From positions 1 through 64,000 of the forward strand of contig JADNRX010000016.1 of assembly GCA_015501595.1 (NCBI GenBank): a stretch of 64,000 bases of DNA, in the 5' to 3' direction. Positions 47,801 to 59,590 of the stretch are shown here, in pieces. This DNA is from Hymenopellis radicata (lineage: Eukaryota > Basidiomycota > Agaricomycetes > Agaricales > Physalacriaceae). The notes beneath the pieces are model-generated. The model saw only the letters and a list, made by a program, of their open reading frames with translations. It was not told the DNA's origin and did not search any database. The position numbers and the translations under genes were made by a program. Numbering within the stretch: position 1 is the first letter of the stretch; each line of letters starts with the position of its first letter.

Positions 47801-48394
47801 GCATCCAATCCAGCAGCGCGCCATTCAGCGATTCCTAGGCGGGTTTGAAGCAGAAATTTGAATACACAGACATAACAGACATAGATAGCCCCAGAGCATG
47901 TAAGTATTAGAATGAGTCTGTACTAGGGGTCTGCGCCAGCAGCGCAATGCGTGCCAAATGCCGTTCGAGCGTGGGAATTCGGGCGGAAAATGCCGAAAAA
48001 AGCGCATCCAACCCAGCAGTGCGCCATCCAGCGATTCCTGGGCGGTTTGCAAGCAGGAAATTGAATAGCTGAATAGAATATACATATATATAATGTATGT
48101 ATGTGAGGTGGATGCTATGCACCGCGCCCTGTGCAGCCAGTGCGCCCGAACCCAGCAGTAGGCTGCGCACAGCGTGGGAAGATAGCCGGCAGTTGCCGAT
48201 CTTTTTCGAGCACCTAGTTTGGGTCGCGATCCGGATATGAGGATTATCATTTATATATATTAAAGGTGAGGAGCCTCTAGGGTTACATTCAGGCAGAGCT
48301 AGGGTCAGGATTTTAGTGGTTCTATCCACAGATTATGGTAAAGCCACCAGTGGTTATAACCACTTTATTACCCCTCAAATTACAGCATGGCCTG
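44824..48394. mobile_element. MULE-like insertion (3.57 kb), no transposase
   Basis: It interrupts the nuclease gene with direct repeat CGCAAGGCA (44815-44823 and 48395-48403); the single copy is at about 27932-27940 in copy 1. The ends are long, degenerate inverted repeats: CCATATTCTGTGGATA near the left end matches CCATAATCTGTGGATA on the other strand near the right, with TTATAACCA also matching. Nine-base duplications with long inverted ends suggest the Mutator superfamily; 8 bases is also possible. No transposase was found. Confidence 0.7.
45462..46640. repeat. Diverged tandem duplication inside the MULE-like insertion
   Basis: Blocks 45462-45910 and 46001-46630 share CTCCGCCCGCG, CACGGAC.ATGGTCCGTG, GGCGCCGCTCAACAGAGC, GTCGTCGTCGCCAGCAGACG and CTGTCGCTCCTTCGCTGC in order. 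A tRNA 3' half with B-box GGTTCGAATCC lies at 46165-46215 (minus) and a weaker one at 45368-45415. Another pair of related blocks, GCGCATCCAA(T/C)CCAGCAG, occurs at 47799 and 48002. No gene is supported. Confidence 0.6.
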
Positions 48395-50378
48395 CGCAAG
48401 GCACGAGAAAGCATCCATTCGAACCACCTGACTTTTCCGCAGGTTGATCTGGGCGAGAATGAAGGACTTCTGAGCGTTAGGATCGTGTAATCGCTTGGCA
48501 ACTCCCACAAACGATTCGGAGTGATGCTGGGAAGATTCGTGAGCAGACGATCTTGCTGTAACATAGAACGACTGACCTCACTGAGCTGAATCATCTTAAA
48601 AAAGTATCCGGGCACTATATCCTCGTGAAGGAGTTTGTATTTAGCAGCGGAGGTTGGAAGAATGTAGCGGTGGTGAAGACTCAAGATCATGTCAACATCT
48701 GGAATGCAAGGGAGAAGATCGCACTCCAGAGTTTCCGAAATCGGTGGGGAGGCATATAGCTGGACAACGGTGTAGTCGGGGAAGGTATCGGGAATTCTCT
48801 GAGCAAGGTTTGGACAACAATGTGGCAGCGCACCCGATACGTTACTCATGAGCTCACAAGCAAGATCGTTCCGCCAACCTACACAGAAGATAGCAAAATC
48901 TGCTGGCGTCATGTCGTGGAATGCATCGCGCAGGTCGTCGCCGAGTCTCGTCTTTGCGAGTCCAGCAGCAGTAGCTCCACCACATCCCTTTAATCCCGTC
49001 TACAAGGTACTCGTCAGTAAGGTGAGAGTTGATATGAAAGCTACTCACTTTATCATAGTCGCCACCAACGAGTAGCGCGAAGAGTAGAAGACCACCGGGA
49101 GACATTCCCAGATCTTCCGTGAATATATCGTGAGTGAAGGAAATGGCTCCTTCAAATCAAGACTGAGAGGAGGTTAGTGGTGTCGCTCTCGTACTGAATA
49201 AAAACCCTACCCGCGACCCAAGATGCAGGTTCCGAAGATGAGAGCATCACTGTCATCGGTAATGACGACGTCGATGAACTTTCGATAGTTGAAAGCAGCC
49301 AATTCAGCTTCCGCCTCGCCGCGCGCCTAAAAGCATGTGAGCGATGCGAACGACTTTCATCGTGAGATTCCTCACATCATGATGATAAAACCCGAAGGCA
49401 TCAATCAGCTCCTTGAAGATCCTGACAAGCCAGCCCGGAGAGTGAACAACCTTCTTGCCACGCTTCACGTTCGGTCGTTCCGGTCCATCAAAGACGAAAA
49501 GCGGCACAATAGTGTAATTGAGAAGCCTGGCCAGTCGACGAAGGAGCTCCTTCACTTCCGCATTCGAGCCTTTATGAACATGGCGCATGTTTTGACCATG
49601 AAGGATACGTTGAATCCATAAACTATAGGAGGTCAGCACAAGAAACAAATACTATCGGCGAACCCACCAGGCATCAATGCCAATAACGATGTACCCCTTT
49701 TCTCGACGTTGAGCGACAAAGCCTTCGATAGCCGACATCTCATGAAGGGATACTACTTGAGCAGTCGACTTGACATGCTATCCAAAAGGGAGTGTTAGTA
49801 TCGAAACCGATGAATACAGCAGAACTCACTTGATAGAGACCAGGAATTCCCATGATGGTGAGAGCAGAGAGTCTTAGAATGAGAGTCGAACGAGAGTCAA
49901 ATGCGGAGTTGGTCCGATCCGATTCGCGGCTGAAAACAAACCACGTGAGAAATGCGCCACGAAGAAAGAGGAAGATGTTACCTGAAGGAAAAGCGGGCAT
50001 CTATCAGAATGGTTCAGCCAGCTGATAGATTGCGCCACAAGAAATGAATAAACATCTCACGCGCCTGCACACTTTAGCCAATCCCCATTTCTGGAGGTAG
50101 GCTCAAGGTCGGCCCACCAATCGATAGCTATGGGTGCTGGCTAAAGCGAGCGGGCGCACGAGATGAAGGTCGACGGACCAGCATGCACGTTTACTCGTGA
50201 TGGCGGCGACTGGGACGACATCGACAACTGCGACGATGGCTCTGGGACGTCTGCTGGAGTGCAGAGCTCGGGCGCGCGAGATAAAGGTCGATGGACCAGC
50301 ACACGCGTTTACTGGTGACGGCGGCGAGTGGGAAGGAGCAGTCGACATCCGCGGCATAGTGGTGCGTCGAAATGCCAA

Positions 50379-51136
50379 TCAAGGCTTCCGGAACTCGCAG
50401 AGCACCGTATATATGGTGTTGAACGCGGTACCTCAGACCTAAGGTGTACAAGAAGCGTCAGCGGACGTGGCTACCGAAGCAAGATATACAGAAGGCGTAG
50501 GACCATCATGATCCTGGCCACTGAACGAGATCATCACATAATGATCTTGCCAGCGGAAACGAAAGAAAGAGGAAGGTATTTACCTTGGCACCGGTTAAGA
50601 CTACGAAGATGAGCAGAACGACCTTGGGCTTGATCATATGGTAGATAAGACCAGGGAACAGCTGCAAGACGATGAGCAGAGGCAAGTGATGAAAGAAAGA
50701 AAAACACACCTCAGGCTCATAACTGCTAAGCTGTCCATGCGAGTTGACGTCGCAACTGCCAACGATATTCTGGATCTTGAACTCTGAGAACTTTGCGTCG
50801 AAACCAAGCTTCTGCACGATACGTGCATACTTGCGGGACGCCAGCCTCGAGTCATCCTCAGACTTGCCATCAGTCAAGCGAAGATGAGGGCCATAGTCTT
50901 TGGGTGGCAGATATGCATGATAACGGGTGCAAAACACTACGTCAAACAATACAATCAGTTCGATGTAACAGAAGGACGAGGTTTTAGAAGAAAATTCTAA
51001 CCTTGGGGTTGTATTTCGCATGCCTGGCATGAAGCGCGATTGTCTTCAGGTCAAGCCGGCGCTCGAGGTTTATGATACCACCAATATTATGGAGCGTGAG
51101 CACAATGCCTTCGACGGCGGAGATATACTGTTGCAA
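50379..51136 (-). pseudogene. Captured TATA-binding-protein gene, decayed (copy 2)
   Basis: This is the sister of 29908-30665. It keeps the G that copy 1 lost, so [20 protein letters not shown] reads on into VVLTGAK. The same internal losses are present (KFPIRLEGLAY region, SGK loop, frameshifted end of the first repeat), so the decay predates the doubling. The stop after CEFRKP is at 50379-50381. Confidence 0.8.
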
Positions 51137-51862
51137 GCGAGTGTGAGGGGAAGAGGATTGGTAGGAGTGGCAGCCAGTGTCGACGGACACATTTACTGGT
51201 GATGGCAGCGACTGGGTGATGGCGGGACACTAAGGGAATATACCCGACTTTCAAGATGATATCCCTCCAGCGCAAGTGCCCGAACCCGCCACAACATCCA
51301 TCCCACTAGTGTTGCCCCAAGTGCCGTCCATCCTACAGTGTGGCACTCCCAAGTGCTGTACTCCTCCACGACGCCGTCCAAATCGACAGATGGCTCCACT
51401 TGCCAGTAATCCCACTCCGGCTGTTGCTGCTAAGTCGTCAGCACAGAGCTAGGCGACACCAAGCTCGTCGGCGCATAGCCGAACGCGCATGCCGACTCAG
51501 GGCCAGTCGTATCCGCGGCTCGAAGCCAGTCAGAACGAATTGCCATTGAACTCGCCCCTACCCCAGCTGGGGTAGGTGACGGTTCAGAAAAGACGACTGG
51601 GACGATGTCGACGAGGAGAAGGCTCCTGGTACGTCTGCTGGGGTGCAGAGTACCAGTTGGAGGGTGGTGAGAGTCCGGGGAGAGCAGATCGCGGCGCGCG
51701 CCAGGTATGGGTTCTCCGTCGGCAGCGTCAATCCGTGACAGTTAGCCTGTTCAAAGCTGGCCCCGCAGATGCGATACTGGAGGCGAATGGTGCCCGCAGT
51801 GATGGCACAGTTGGAAATGCGCGTCGTTTGCTGCTTGAGAGGGTGGCGGGCAGCTGGCGCAG

Positions 51863-52154
51863 TCACATATCTCCCTGGCTATCAAAACCGTTGGGTTCAA
51901 GCGAAAGCTTCGAAATCAATTCGTTTTTCCAGCGCCGGTTGCCATGATAAAAAAACGCGTGCGTCGTCGGATGCGGTATGGGAGGAAGCAAGGAGGAAGG
52001 TTCAAGCTGCTTCTGGCTGGCAGTGGGCCATGATGGCAAGAACGAAGAAAATAAACGTGACAGTAACAAGCACCTGACTCTGACACGCATTCGCGTCTCC
52101 ACCAGTCGTGGTCGGATCCGTAGCCACGCTGCACTGATAAGTGGAATAAGCCAT
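51863..52154 (-). CDS. Small candidate spliced gene in the element (copy 2)
   Basis: This is the sister of 31501-31792 with the same start context, intron boundaries and stop. The only coding difference noticed is Ala to Thr in TDPTTTGGD. Confidence 0.3.
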
Positions 52155-52584
52155 GGTAAGTGGTATAATAGCTGTTATAACCATCATTATAACTCAAAAT
52201 AACAGGGCAGCAAGACGGGCCAGCTCAACATCAGGCTGAAATACGCGACCACCGTTACAGCCTCCGTCAATATATCATTGGATTCGTTACATGTTGCCTC
52301 ATGCCGTCCTTCTCTTGGCATTCTTTATTGGTGATGTGTGAGGTCAAACACGCGACGTTGTACCGCCAACTTGATTAGCAGAAGGCTCAGTATTTTGAGG
52401 ACGTATAGTAGCACCAGTGTGGTGAGCTCAAGCATGCACTCTTGTAGGCACGAAATAAAGGATGTATATTGAGAAACTGGACAAGATATCAACGCGTGCG
52501 AAGGGCGTCTGGCAAACGACTTCAATGTATACATAGGAAGAGCAGTTCAAGGAAGTTCAAGGACTCCGCGACGTGACCGACTCA

Positions 52585-52642
52585 GCGATGACGCACTTCA
52601 ATGTCCGTTTCCAACAAAACGGACATTGAAGTGCGTCATCGC
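52585..52642. repeat. Perfect 26-bp hairpin near the right end of copy 2
   Basis: It is identical to 37452-37509, with arms of 26 bases and loop CCAACA. Confidence 0.9.
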
Positions 52643-52667
52643 ACGCGGTTGTAGCAAAACGCCTCAT

Positions 52668-52740
52668 TCCACCGGGGAATCGAACCAGAGACCTTGTCTG
52701 GCTAAGACGCGACCAGCTAAACAGTTAGACCATAGCAGCT
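52668..52740 (-). tRNA. tRNA-like sequence at the right end of the element (copy 2)
   Basis: Same sequence as 37535-37607, with B-box GGTTCGATTCC and an A-box-like TGGTCTAACTG. Confidence 0.45.
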
Positions 52741-53057
52741 TACAAGTATATGACAGAAGTGGTCCTAACTCATGTCTGAATTTCGTGGATTGTAATTTCT
52801 GGCCGCCGAAGAACCTGATTGCCCCAATCCAATGAGGCGTTCAACGAACACGGTAACAGACGGTAACCAGGAGCGACGGATTTAAGATCATTGTATTATC
52901 CGGTCCTATCCAGGGTGGCGGACACTATCAACTCTCCGATCAACGGTTCCGGCTTAGTTGCTCCAATTTGGATGGGGAAATCTCTCCAGATCTCTGAGAT
53001 CTCTGTTTCGACGTGCCGGTATATTATCCCGTATTTTATCGTGAATAAAGTGACTTA

Positions 53058-54101
53058 CAAGCCACCATAGACTACTTATGACTCGATGATGTTTGACCGC
53101 CCACTCGCCGATCCTCCCGCAATGACCACAATGATAATCTTGCACGCCGACCGCTCGAGATGTTCTACGACCGTCAAGACTCTCACGCTCGATCGACTTC
53201 GATTCCTACAGCCCTCAAGTGCATCTTTATAATTCTGCGCCACAATTCCAGCAAGTGTCTTTCTTGCCCCGAGTTCTCGATTCTTCATGCTGGGTGCCTC
53301 AACGCGATCGTGGCTGTTGCCCACATTGGGAGGTCTGGCGGAGGCGTGGCCGAAAGACGTACGCGCTCGAAAAGGGTAATGAAGAGGTTTGAGCATTCAT
53401 CATCGTTTCTAGCGCCAGCGGCAAAGGCGATACTTGTCGCAGGGCCGGTTCCCGCAAGCGCTGCGCTCCCCACATTCTTTACAGCCGAAATTGAGCTACG
53501 CCGATTCACATCAAGTCTTATCACGTCTTGTGCACCAATCGTTTCACAGAACGTGCTGCCAGACGCGCTCAATCCGGGTATTTTCCTACCGGTGCTATCT
53601 CTCCTTCTGTTCCTCTGCTTTCTTCTTCACGAGATCCGCCGCTTTGCTAATACTATATTTGTCCTTTGCACGACGCCTGCCACAATGACTGCTGCTGGTT
53701 TCTAGTCTAGCGGTCTTACAGTAGTTCATGAGCTTAACTTTGCTTTTATACACGAACTTGGTTGTTATACACATTGTATCAACATGGGGTAGGTAGTTAA
53801 TGGGTTTTCTTATATATATATCTGTTTTATACACACGAACTTGAATTAGTACCATGTGTCATATGGATGCCTAGAGCGAAATGATATCTGTCGAGGAGGT
53901 AGTCCTTCTGCATCTGCACCACTCACATGAAGGCAGGATTAGAAGCAGACACAGAACACTTGTCTTTTTCCACCTGGTCCTGTCGCTGAGAGTCGAGAAC
54001 TACATCGCGCTACGCGTCAACGATCGCGTGTCATGTCACGTGGCTTAAGGTTTGCCATCAACCTCTGACAGCAGTTTGCTGCCAACTTCCGACAAGTCAC
54101 C
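53058..54101. other. Right flank of the tandem element, no gene assigned
   Basis: Open frames such as 53160-53705 (+) contain a hydrophobic stretch (FLPVLSLLLFLCFLLHEIRR) but no recognised family and no clear exon structure. The rebuilt empty target would read ATACATT-ACTTA-CAAGCC. Confidence 0.35.
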
Positions 54102-55457
54102 ATGTCCGCCCAAGAAAATCTCACAGAAGTACGCCAGGACGTCGCATCGCAGACACCTCTACGTCAGCCAGCCCCCGAAGCAGCAGAGCCCATTACATCG
54201 ACAGCTGCATCGGGGCGAGCGAGGATTGAACAGAACAAGAAACACCTCTTTGGGTTGGAGCAGGACGTACCCAGACCTGAACCTGTTTTTCAAGATGACT
54301 ACGAGATGCGCCTGCCAGAGGACCCATATGGCGAAGAAACGAAGCCAAATGCGCGAGTTTGGCGTGTATACGTCGAAGAGGCTGCTTTATTTGACGGTAT
54401 CATGGTTGGACAGTATAGAGATGGCTTAGATGTTATGCTGGTCTTTGTAAGTATTCCACCCACTTGTCTACCAAAGCACTTTTCCTAACTAGTTGTGTAG
54501 GCTGGTCTTTTCTCCGCTGTGGTCACTTCATTTCTCGTTCAGGTGTCACAGAACTTGCAGGCGGATTACGCCCAGATGTCTGCCCTGCTCCTTCACGACC
54601 TCGTCTCTATCCAGTTATCCGACGGCGCAGTTGCCAATATCACCACTCCCTCCATAGACCCCGCTCAGAAGTTCCGTCCAGACGCCCTTGATGTCTGGAT
54701 CAACGGGCTGTGGGCTGCCAGTCTCACGGCCGCCTTGGTCGTTGCACTTGTATCCGTCCTTGTCAAGCAGTGGCTTCATCACTACATCTCACTGCCCTCG
54801 GGTACACCTCTTGATCGCAGCCATGTTCGCCAGTTCCGTTTCATGGGTCTTGAACGTTGGCGTGTTCGCGTTATCATCGGCATGCTGCCCCTTATCATGC
54901 ACGTCTCCCTCATGCTATTTCTTGCGGGCCTCGTCCTTTTCTACATTCCTCTTCGCGTCTCGTTAGCATGGACCATCGGCATCGGGGCCGTGGTGGTCTG
55001 CATACTGTATCTCGTCAGTAACACAATGCCACTCTTATTCCCTCAGTGCCCATATCAGACGCCATTAACCGACTTCCTTCATAATACATGGCAACTTTCA
55101 ACCACAGCTTGTTACACCCTTCAGAAACAAGTCATGCCATTTGTGTCTTGTTGGCTTGAATCAGACTACAGTCAGGCTATTACTGCCGTAAAGTCTCTGA
55201 AAACAACAGAGGCTGAAGCTGTCCAGAGGGCTCATCATACCTTGTATGTTGATTCTCTGGACTGGCTGTTCAGGATGTCGTCGAATCCAAGCGTCCACAG
55301 TATCGTCATCCAAGCCATCGGAGGCCTTCCGTTTGACTCAATACCGCATGCAGAGACTGTCTGGCGAGAATCTTCATTCCTACAGATGGCGCGCTCGGAA
55401 TCGATCTTTGACTCAACGGTTGACGATGTTGAACATGAATACAAGAGAAAATATTTA

Positions 55458-55701
55458 CTGTAATGTTACGACCCCATGTTCACGTAACGCATAACACGGG
55501 GTCGTGAACTGAACTAAATTGTAACCCATAACGCGTAACACTCCAAAATTTGCGCGTCGGGAGGCCTAAAAAGGAAATTTCCGCTCGGCGGCTAACGCCG
55601 CCGCTCCTTTTATAGTAACTGAACCCTGAATGAACTAAGATTTTGTTAGTTCACAATGATAACGTGTAACACCCCGTGAACATGGGGTCGTAACACTACA
55701 G
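55458..55701. mobile_element. Stowaway-like MITE 1 (244 bp) in the DUF6535 gene
   Basis: Inverted ends CTGTAATGTTACGACCCCAT and CTGTAGTGTTACGACCCCAT (other strand) differ at one base and continue to at least 27 bases. TA flanks both sides (55456-55457, 55702-55703). TA duplication and small size fit a Tc1/mariner-derived MITE. Confidence 0.88.
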
Positions 55702-56274
55702 TACCTGGCGCGGAACATCGGTTAGAACGTCTATTCCGCTCCTTCGTTGTCATACCACTCCGTCAGGCCTATGTCCCTGTGCATCACCCCTCCCTCCATC
55801 ACCCCTCCCTCCATAATACTCGATTAAGAGCTGTCTTGTGGATTGGTCATGAACAGCTGTCTGCCAGGGGCCCTGCCCCAGAACAAGATGAAATGCCAGA
55901 AGATTTTCTTCTGCTTAATGCAGGTACTGCCATGCATCCTCTTGTATGGCGGAATATGGTGTTTATTGCTGCACGTTACGGTTTCCTCCGCTTGACTGAA
56001 AGCCCCAGCCCTTCATATGCCCGATTATTGAGCCTCCTGCTACCGGAGGGTCCGGAGCCAGTCACTCCTGATATAGTTCTGCCAACCTATTGGGCCAACC
56101 CGCTGAATATGCCACTCAAAGATGTTGTGAATGGCAAATATCTGCGTCCCGTCATGTGGAATTACTTTGTACTAAACATACGCGGCGATTACATATCCGA
56201 CGACGGGAACTCCAGTTGCTTGACATCTGAACAGAAAGCTCTTTTGGTTCTTGGTAACCTTGCGATACGCCATA

Positions 56275-56516
56275 CTGTACCGTTTCGACCGTAAGTTCGC
56301 GGCATGTGACGCGTTATGCCGCGAACTTACAGGAAATAGGTTCATTTTCAGGCACAAGGCCCAATTTGGAAGTCCCGCCGCAGGCGGGCCCGAAAAATTG
56401 CCATTTTGGGCCATGCAGCCCTGAAATGAGGCCCCGTTACGCGTTATCATTAGCTCTAAGTTAGGTTCCGACGGCCGCGTGACGCGTTATGCGAACATGC
56501 GGTCGAAACGGTACAG
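56275..56516. mobile_element. Stowaway-like MITE 2 (242 bp) in the DUF6535 gene
   Basis: Perfect 17-bp inverted ends CTGTACCGTTTCGACCG are flanked by TA (56273-56274, 56517-56518). The next bases are also largely complementary (TTCGC, GACGCGTTA). It shares the CTGTA start and TA target with MITE 1, so the two are probably members of related families. Confidence 0.88.
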
Positions 56517-57618
56517 TATTGACACTGAGCTGTCGAGTTCAGCACAGGATTGGCCATTTCTCAACCTGCTTGAACAGGTTGTTCGGCAACTCCCAAACCA
56601 CCTTTCGGAACAGCACGTCGACCGCGCAGCCTCAGCGACAATGCTTTCAAAGCATCATGACCTGGAAAATCTTCTTCGAGCAGCAACAGACAAGATCACC
56701 GTTCATCGGAGGGACCTACCCGATGAGCTCAGACGATGCCTGGATCGTTGTTTCCAATATTTCATGTTCATATATTGCTCAATATCACCTGGAAGCGCGC
56801 CACCCAACTTATGTCAATATCAGATGCTCCACAGACAGATCGCTCGCATCCACAGACAGATCGCTCGCAACGTGTTGCATAACTCGGCGGTTGAACCAAC
56901 AATCGGTGGGATGCCATTCTTCTTCTTCTTCGACAATGTTCTCCATCGTGTAGTCAAGAACGAGTTTGCGTCGGCTTTGACCCAGAGGTCACGGTCGATT
57001 TCATTTGAAACCAGTGCCACAAGCGCCATGTCAACTGCTTTGTCACGAGGGTTCGAACCAGCGTTCCGTCTGTGCGTTGACGTTGACTGGATCGGACGTC
57101 TATGATGCCTGGCCTGGCTCGTCGAAAGCATCCCATTTCCCAACCAATTCTATCCAGTAATTCCTTGCTACGTCTCTGGTCTTTCCCTATTACAGGAGTA
57201 TACCCAACCTGAATTTTTGGCGCATCTCTACGAGCCTCGTAATCTTACTCTTGCATTCCTTACTCTTTCTTCGGAGGTCACAGAAGTGACTCGTCTGGTT
57301 GAATTGCACACAACACACCCCTCATGGCAGGAATGTCGCCTTATCCTAAAGGCCCTCCACACTTGGGTGCAAAGTCCCGCAAGAGAACCAGCAGAATTTC
57401 CTTTGAAGACTGTTGGAAATGATTGGGGTGTTCAATCAGCAAGTGGTGCAACCGTAGATTCTGGTGCAGACATCAGGAAAAACCCCACTGGCAAATTCCT
57501 TCAAAAATGTTTTGTAAAAGTCAATATTGGTAGAATTAGCACAATGTGCTTGTTCCAGTTGAAAACAGGTACAAAAAACTTGTCAATCACGCTTTTCACT
57601 CCTTGTTCTGCCAAATAA

Positions 57619-59573
57619 GTTGCAAATAAGTAGGAATTCGGGAGTCTTTGCATTAAGAGAATGGTTGAATATTTTTACACCTCATACAGCCTCTACAGCC
57701 TCTCGGGATCAATGGAGTTGCAGTCCTAATTGTTGAGGGGGGGGCGGTAGCCAGGTCAACGTCGATGAAGCAAAAGAGGAAGTCAATCGAGATGCAAATC
57801 GTTCAAGTCCATTTCAAACTCCGGACCGGACCGATGCCCGGTACATCAAAATGAACCATGGCCAAACATGGTTCATTCCTTCTTGCCTTCTCCCCACCAC
57901 CTGGCGACGCCCATAGTGCACACCGACCACGCCCGGCTTGCTCCTACGTCGACGACTTTGCGTAACCGGCGCTCAGTAGCAGTGACGACCCTTCTGGAGA
58001 GCATCTCTTCGTGTCGCCGCTGCGCTGGCAACCCGCAACCTTCATGGAGCACATTTTTCGACGGCGGGGACCGCAAGGTGCATCTTTTTGTCCGTCCGCA
58101 TGTGCTTTTACCGCGCAAGTTCCAACACTCACTCCTTTCAGCCCGCGAACTGGCTATAGCTGGGACTCGACAGCTCATACATCGGAACACAGGCCCGTGA
58201 TGTCGTCGTCTTTTGTTTGCAACACCAGCACACGCCTCCCCCATCCGCTATATTACGGTCTAGGTACACAACACGGCACAGATGCACAGACACTGTATCC
58301 CCGCCTCTCGCCATGACATGACGACGTGGACCGATACAGGAATCCCCAAGCTGGCCACGACGCGCATGGTACGTAATGTTACACGCTCATCGAGGAAGCT
58401 GCCGCGGGTGGAACCGGCTCTGTAGACGACAAAGCGCATTGGCGCTGCCGCTTAGTTGAGCCACTCACAGTTCGCGCTCATCGAAGCCGCTACCTACTGT
58501 CATCATCCTCGAAACCTCTGACGACGAGGAGAAGCCATACGTCGCCAGCACCTCATCCTTCTCCGCCGGGGTATTGCATTCGGACAACCAACCGCGCGCG
58601 ACGACCTCAGACCTACTGGCGTACCTATGGACCCGGATGACTGGCTTCTTTGAGCACTTTCGGTGAGCTTAGTTGTCTTGTCATTGTATAGTGCTCAGCT
58701 GTCCATGTTGCATAGAATGTAGAGTGGTGCCAATCCGCCGCGTAGTAGAGCGGTTCGCGTTCGTTGAAGCCGCCACATACTATCATCACCCTCGATACCT
58801 CTGGACGACGAAGAGAAGCCGTGCGTCATCAGCACGTCGTCCCTCCTTCTCCACCGGCATATTGCATTTGGACGACCAATCGTACTCAACAGCGCTTCTT
58901 TAAGGCTTTCGGTGAGTTCACTTGTGTCGTCGTTGCCTAGTGCTCCGCTCATCGGGTTGTATAGGATGTGTGTATGTGTGAGTGCATTTCCGAACGACGC
59001 AAATTCTCCATGCAGTCCTCGTGGAAGCCTCCTGAGGCAAGGCTCGTGGCTTGGTGGCGTTCGTTAGTTACTTACTGCTACCTCTGTACCATTGTAGTGT
59101 GCTGCTATATCACTATGTACATCAATATATGCTGTCTTTACCACTTTTCATCTGTGTGTACTGCAATACAAGGCTCAATAAGCTAAGGAACCTGCTGTTT
59201 GACCCATGCTTGCTCTCACTGACCTTGACTTGTGGAAGCTAAAACCAACTTTCCGCTATTACGGGGATAGCGAATTTTTCCTATTTCTGCTATTCAATTG
59301 AAACAACAGAATGTAGGTATTCTACACATATTACAGGTATTTGAGGATTTTTAGCAGGAATTTGCCAGTGGGGCAATTCCTGATGGACGTACTACGCGAA
59401 TGTTTCAATGAAGAAAGGACGGTTGAATGGCTTGCTGCCGCACTGCAGGTCTTGGATGAAGCTCTGTCGACGATAAACAAAACATCAGTCAAAGTATCCG
59501 AAGCGCAATGAAATGCTGAATCCCAACACGGATACAGAACAAGTGCAGCGCCTTGACATAGTGCTAGATACCA
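57619..59573. other. Intergenic stretch with a local tandem duplication
   Basis: Two related blocks, about 58450-58610 and 58735-58890 (period about 285 bases), share GAAGCCGC, CATCATC/CATCACCCTCGA, GAGAAGCC and TATTGCATT(C/T)GGACGACC-like text. A frame at 57868-58200 (+) has no recognisable motif. No gene is assigned. Confidence 0.4.
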
Positions 59574-59590
59574 TCATATGCAATCATTTT

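Larger units (their letters stand above)
44254..49853 (-). pseudogene. XPG-type nuclease, copy 2, split by a MULE-like insertion
   Basis: It has the same gene as 27363-29382 with start MGIPGLYQ at 49853 and the acidic SUMO-interaction-like tail ending at 44254. The 3571-base insertion (44824-48394) separates the catalytic exons (48395-49853) from the last exons. Small substitutions against copy 1 are present (for example one Leu-to-Pro and one Val-to-Ala in the N-region). The N-terminal nuclease core could still be transcribed but would lose the tail. Confidence 0.85.
37920..53052. mobile_element. Crypton-like tyrosine-recombinase element, copy 2 (two nested insertions in its genes)
   Basis: It is colinear and nearly identical with copy 1 (only scattered substitutions noticed) from ACTTAGTTTCG to GTGAATAAAGTG, followed by ACTTA and unrelated flank at 53058. 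Without its insertions it is about 8.71 kb. The hAT-like insertion lies in the recombinase gene and the MULE-like insertion in the nuclease gene, so this copy cannot make either enzyme. It lacks the mariner and hAT-like insertions of copy 1, so the doubling preceded all four insertions. Confidence 0.75.
54102..57618 (+). pseudogene. DUF6535-type membrane protein gene, broken by two MITEs
   Basis: Exon 1 (54102-54446, start context CACCATGTC) joins exon 2 (from 54501) by a 54-base intron. The text NARVWRVYVEEAALFDGIMV, QYRDGLDVMLVFAGLFSAVV and SFLVQVSQNLQADYAQMSAL, followed by WINGLWAASLTAALVVALVS and VLVKQWLHHY, is typical of the DUF6535 domain of Agaricomycete membrane proteins; function unknown. 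Three or four helices follow up to about 55030. The frame is stopped by a 244-base MITE at 55458 and again by a 242-base MITE at 56275. Frame continues exactly if each is left out with one TA. The 3' part (57105-57618) and last intron are uncertain. Confidence 0.75.

Noticed and set aside
23871..53057. Reading the direct repeats of the central region as an LTR retrotransposon
   Set aside because: The repeated units contain the recombinase and nuclease themselves; there is no reverse transcriptase, primer-binding site or TG..CA end, and the edges share only 5 bases.
53160..53705. 181-residue frame with a hydrophobic segment right of the tandem element
   Set aside because: No start context, family or exon support; it overlaps a competing minus-strand frame of similar quality.
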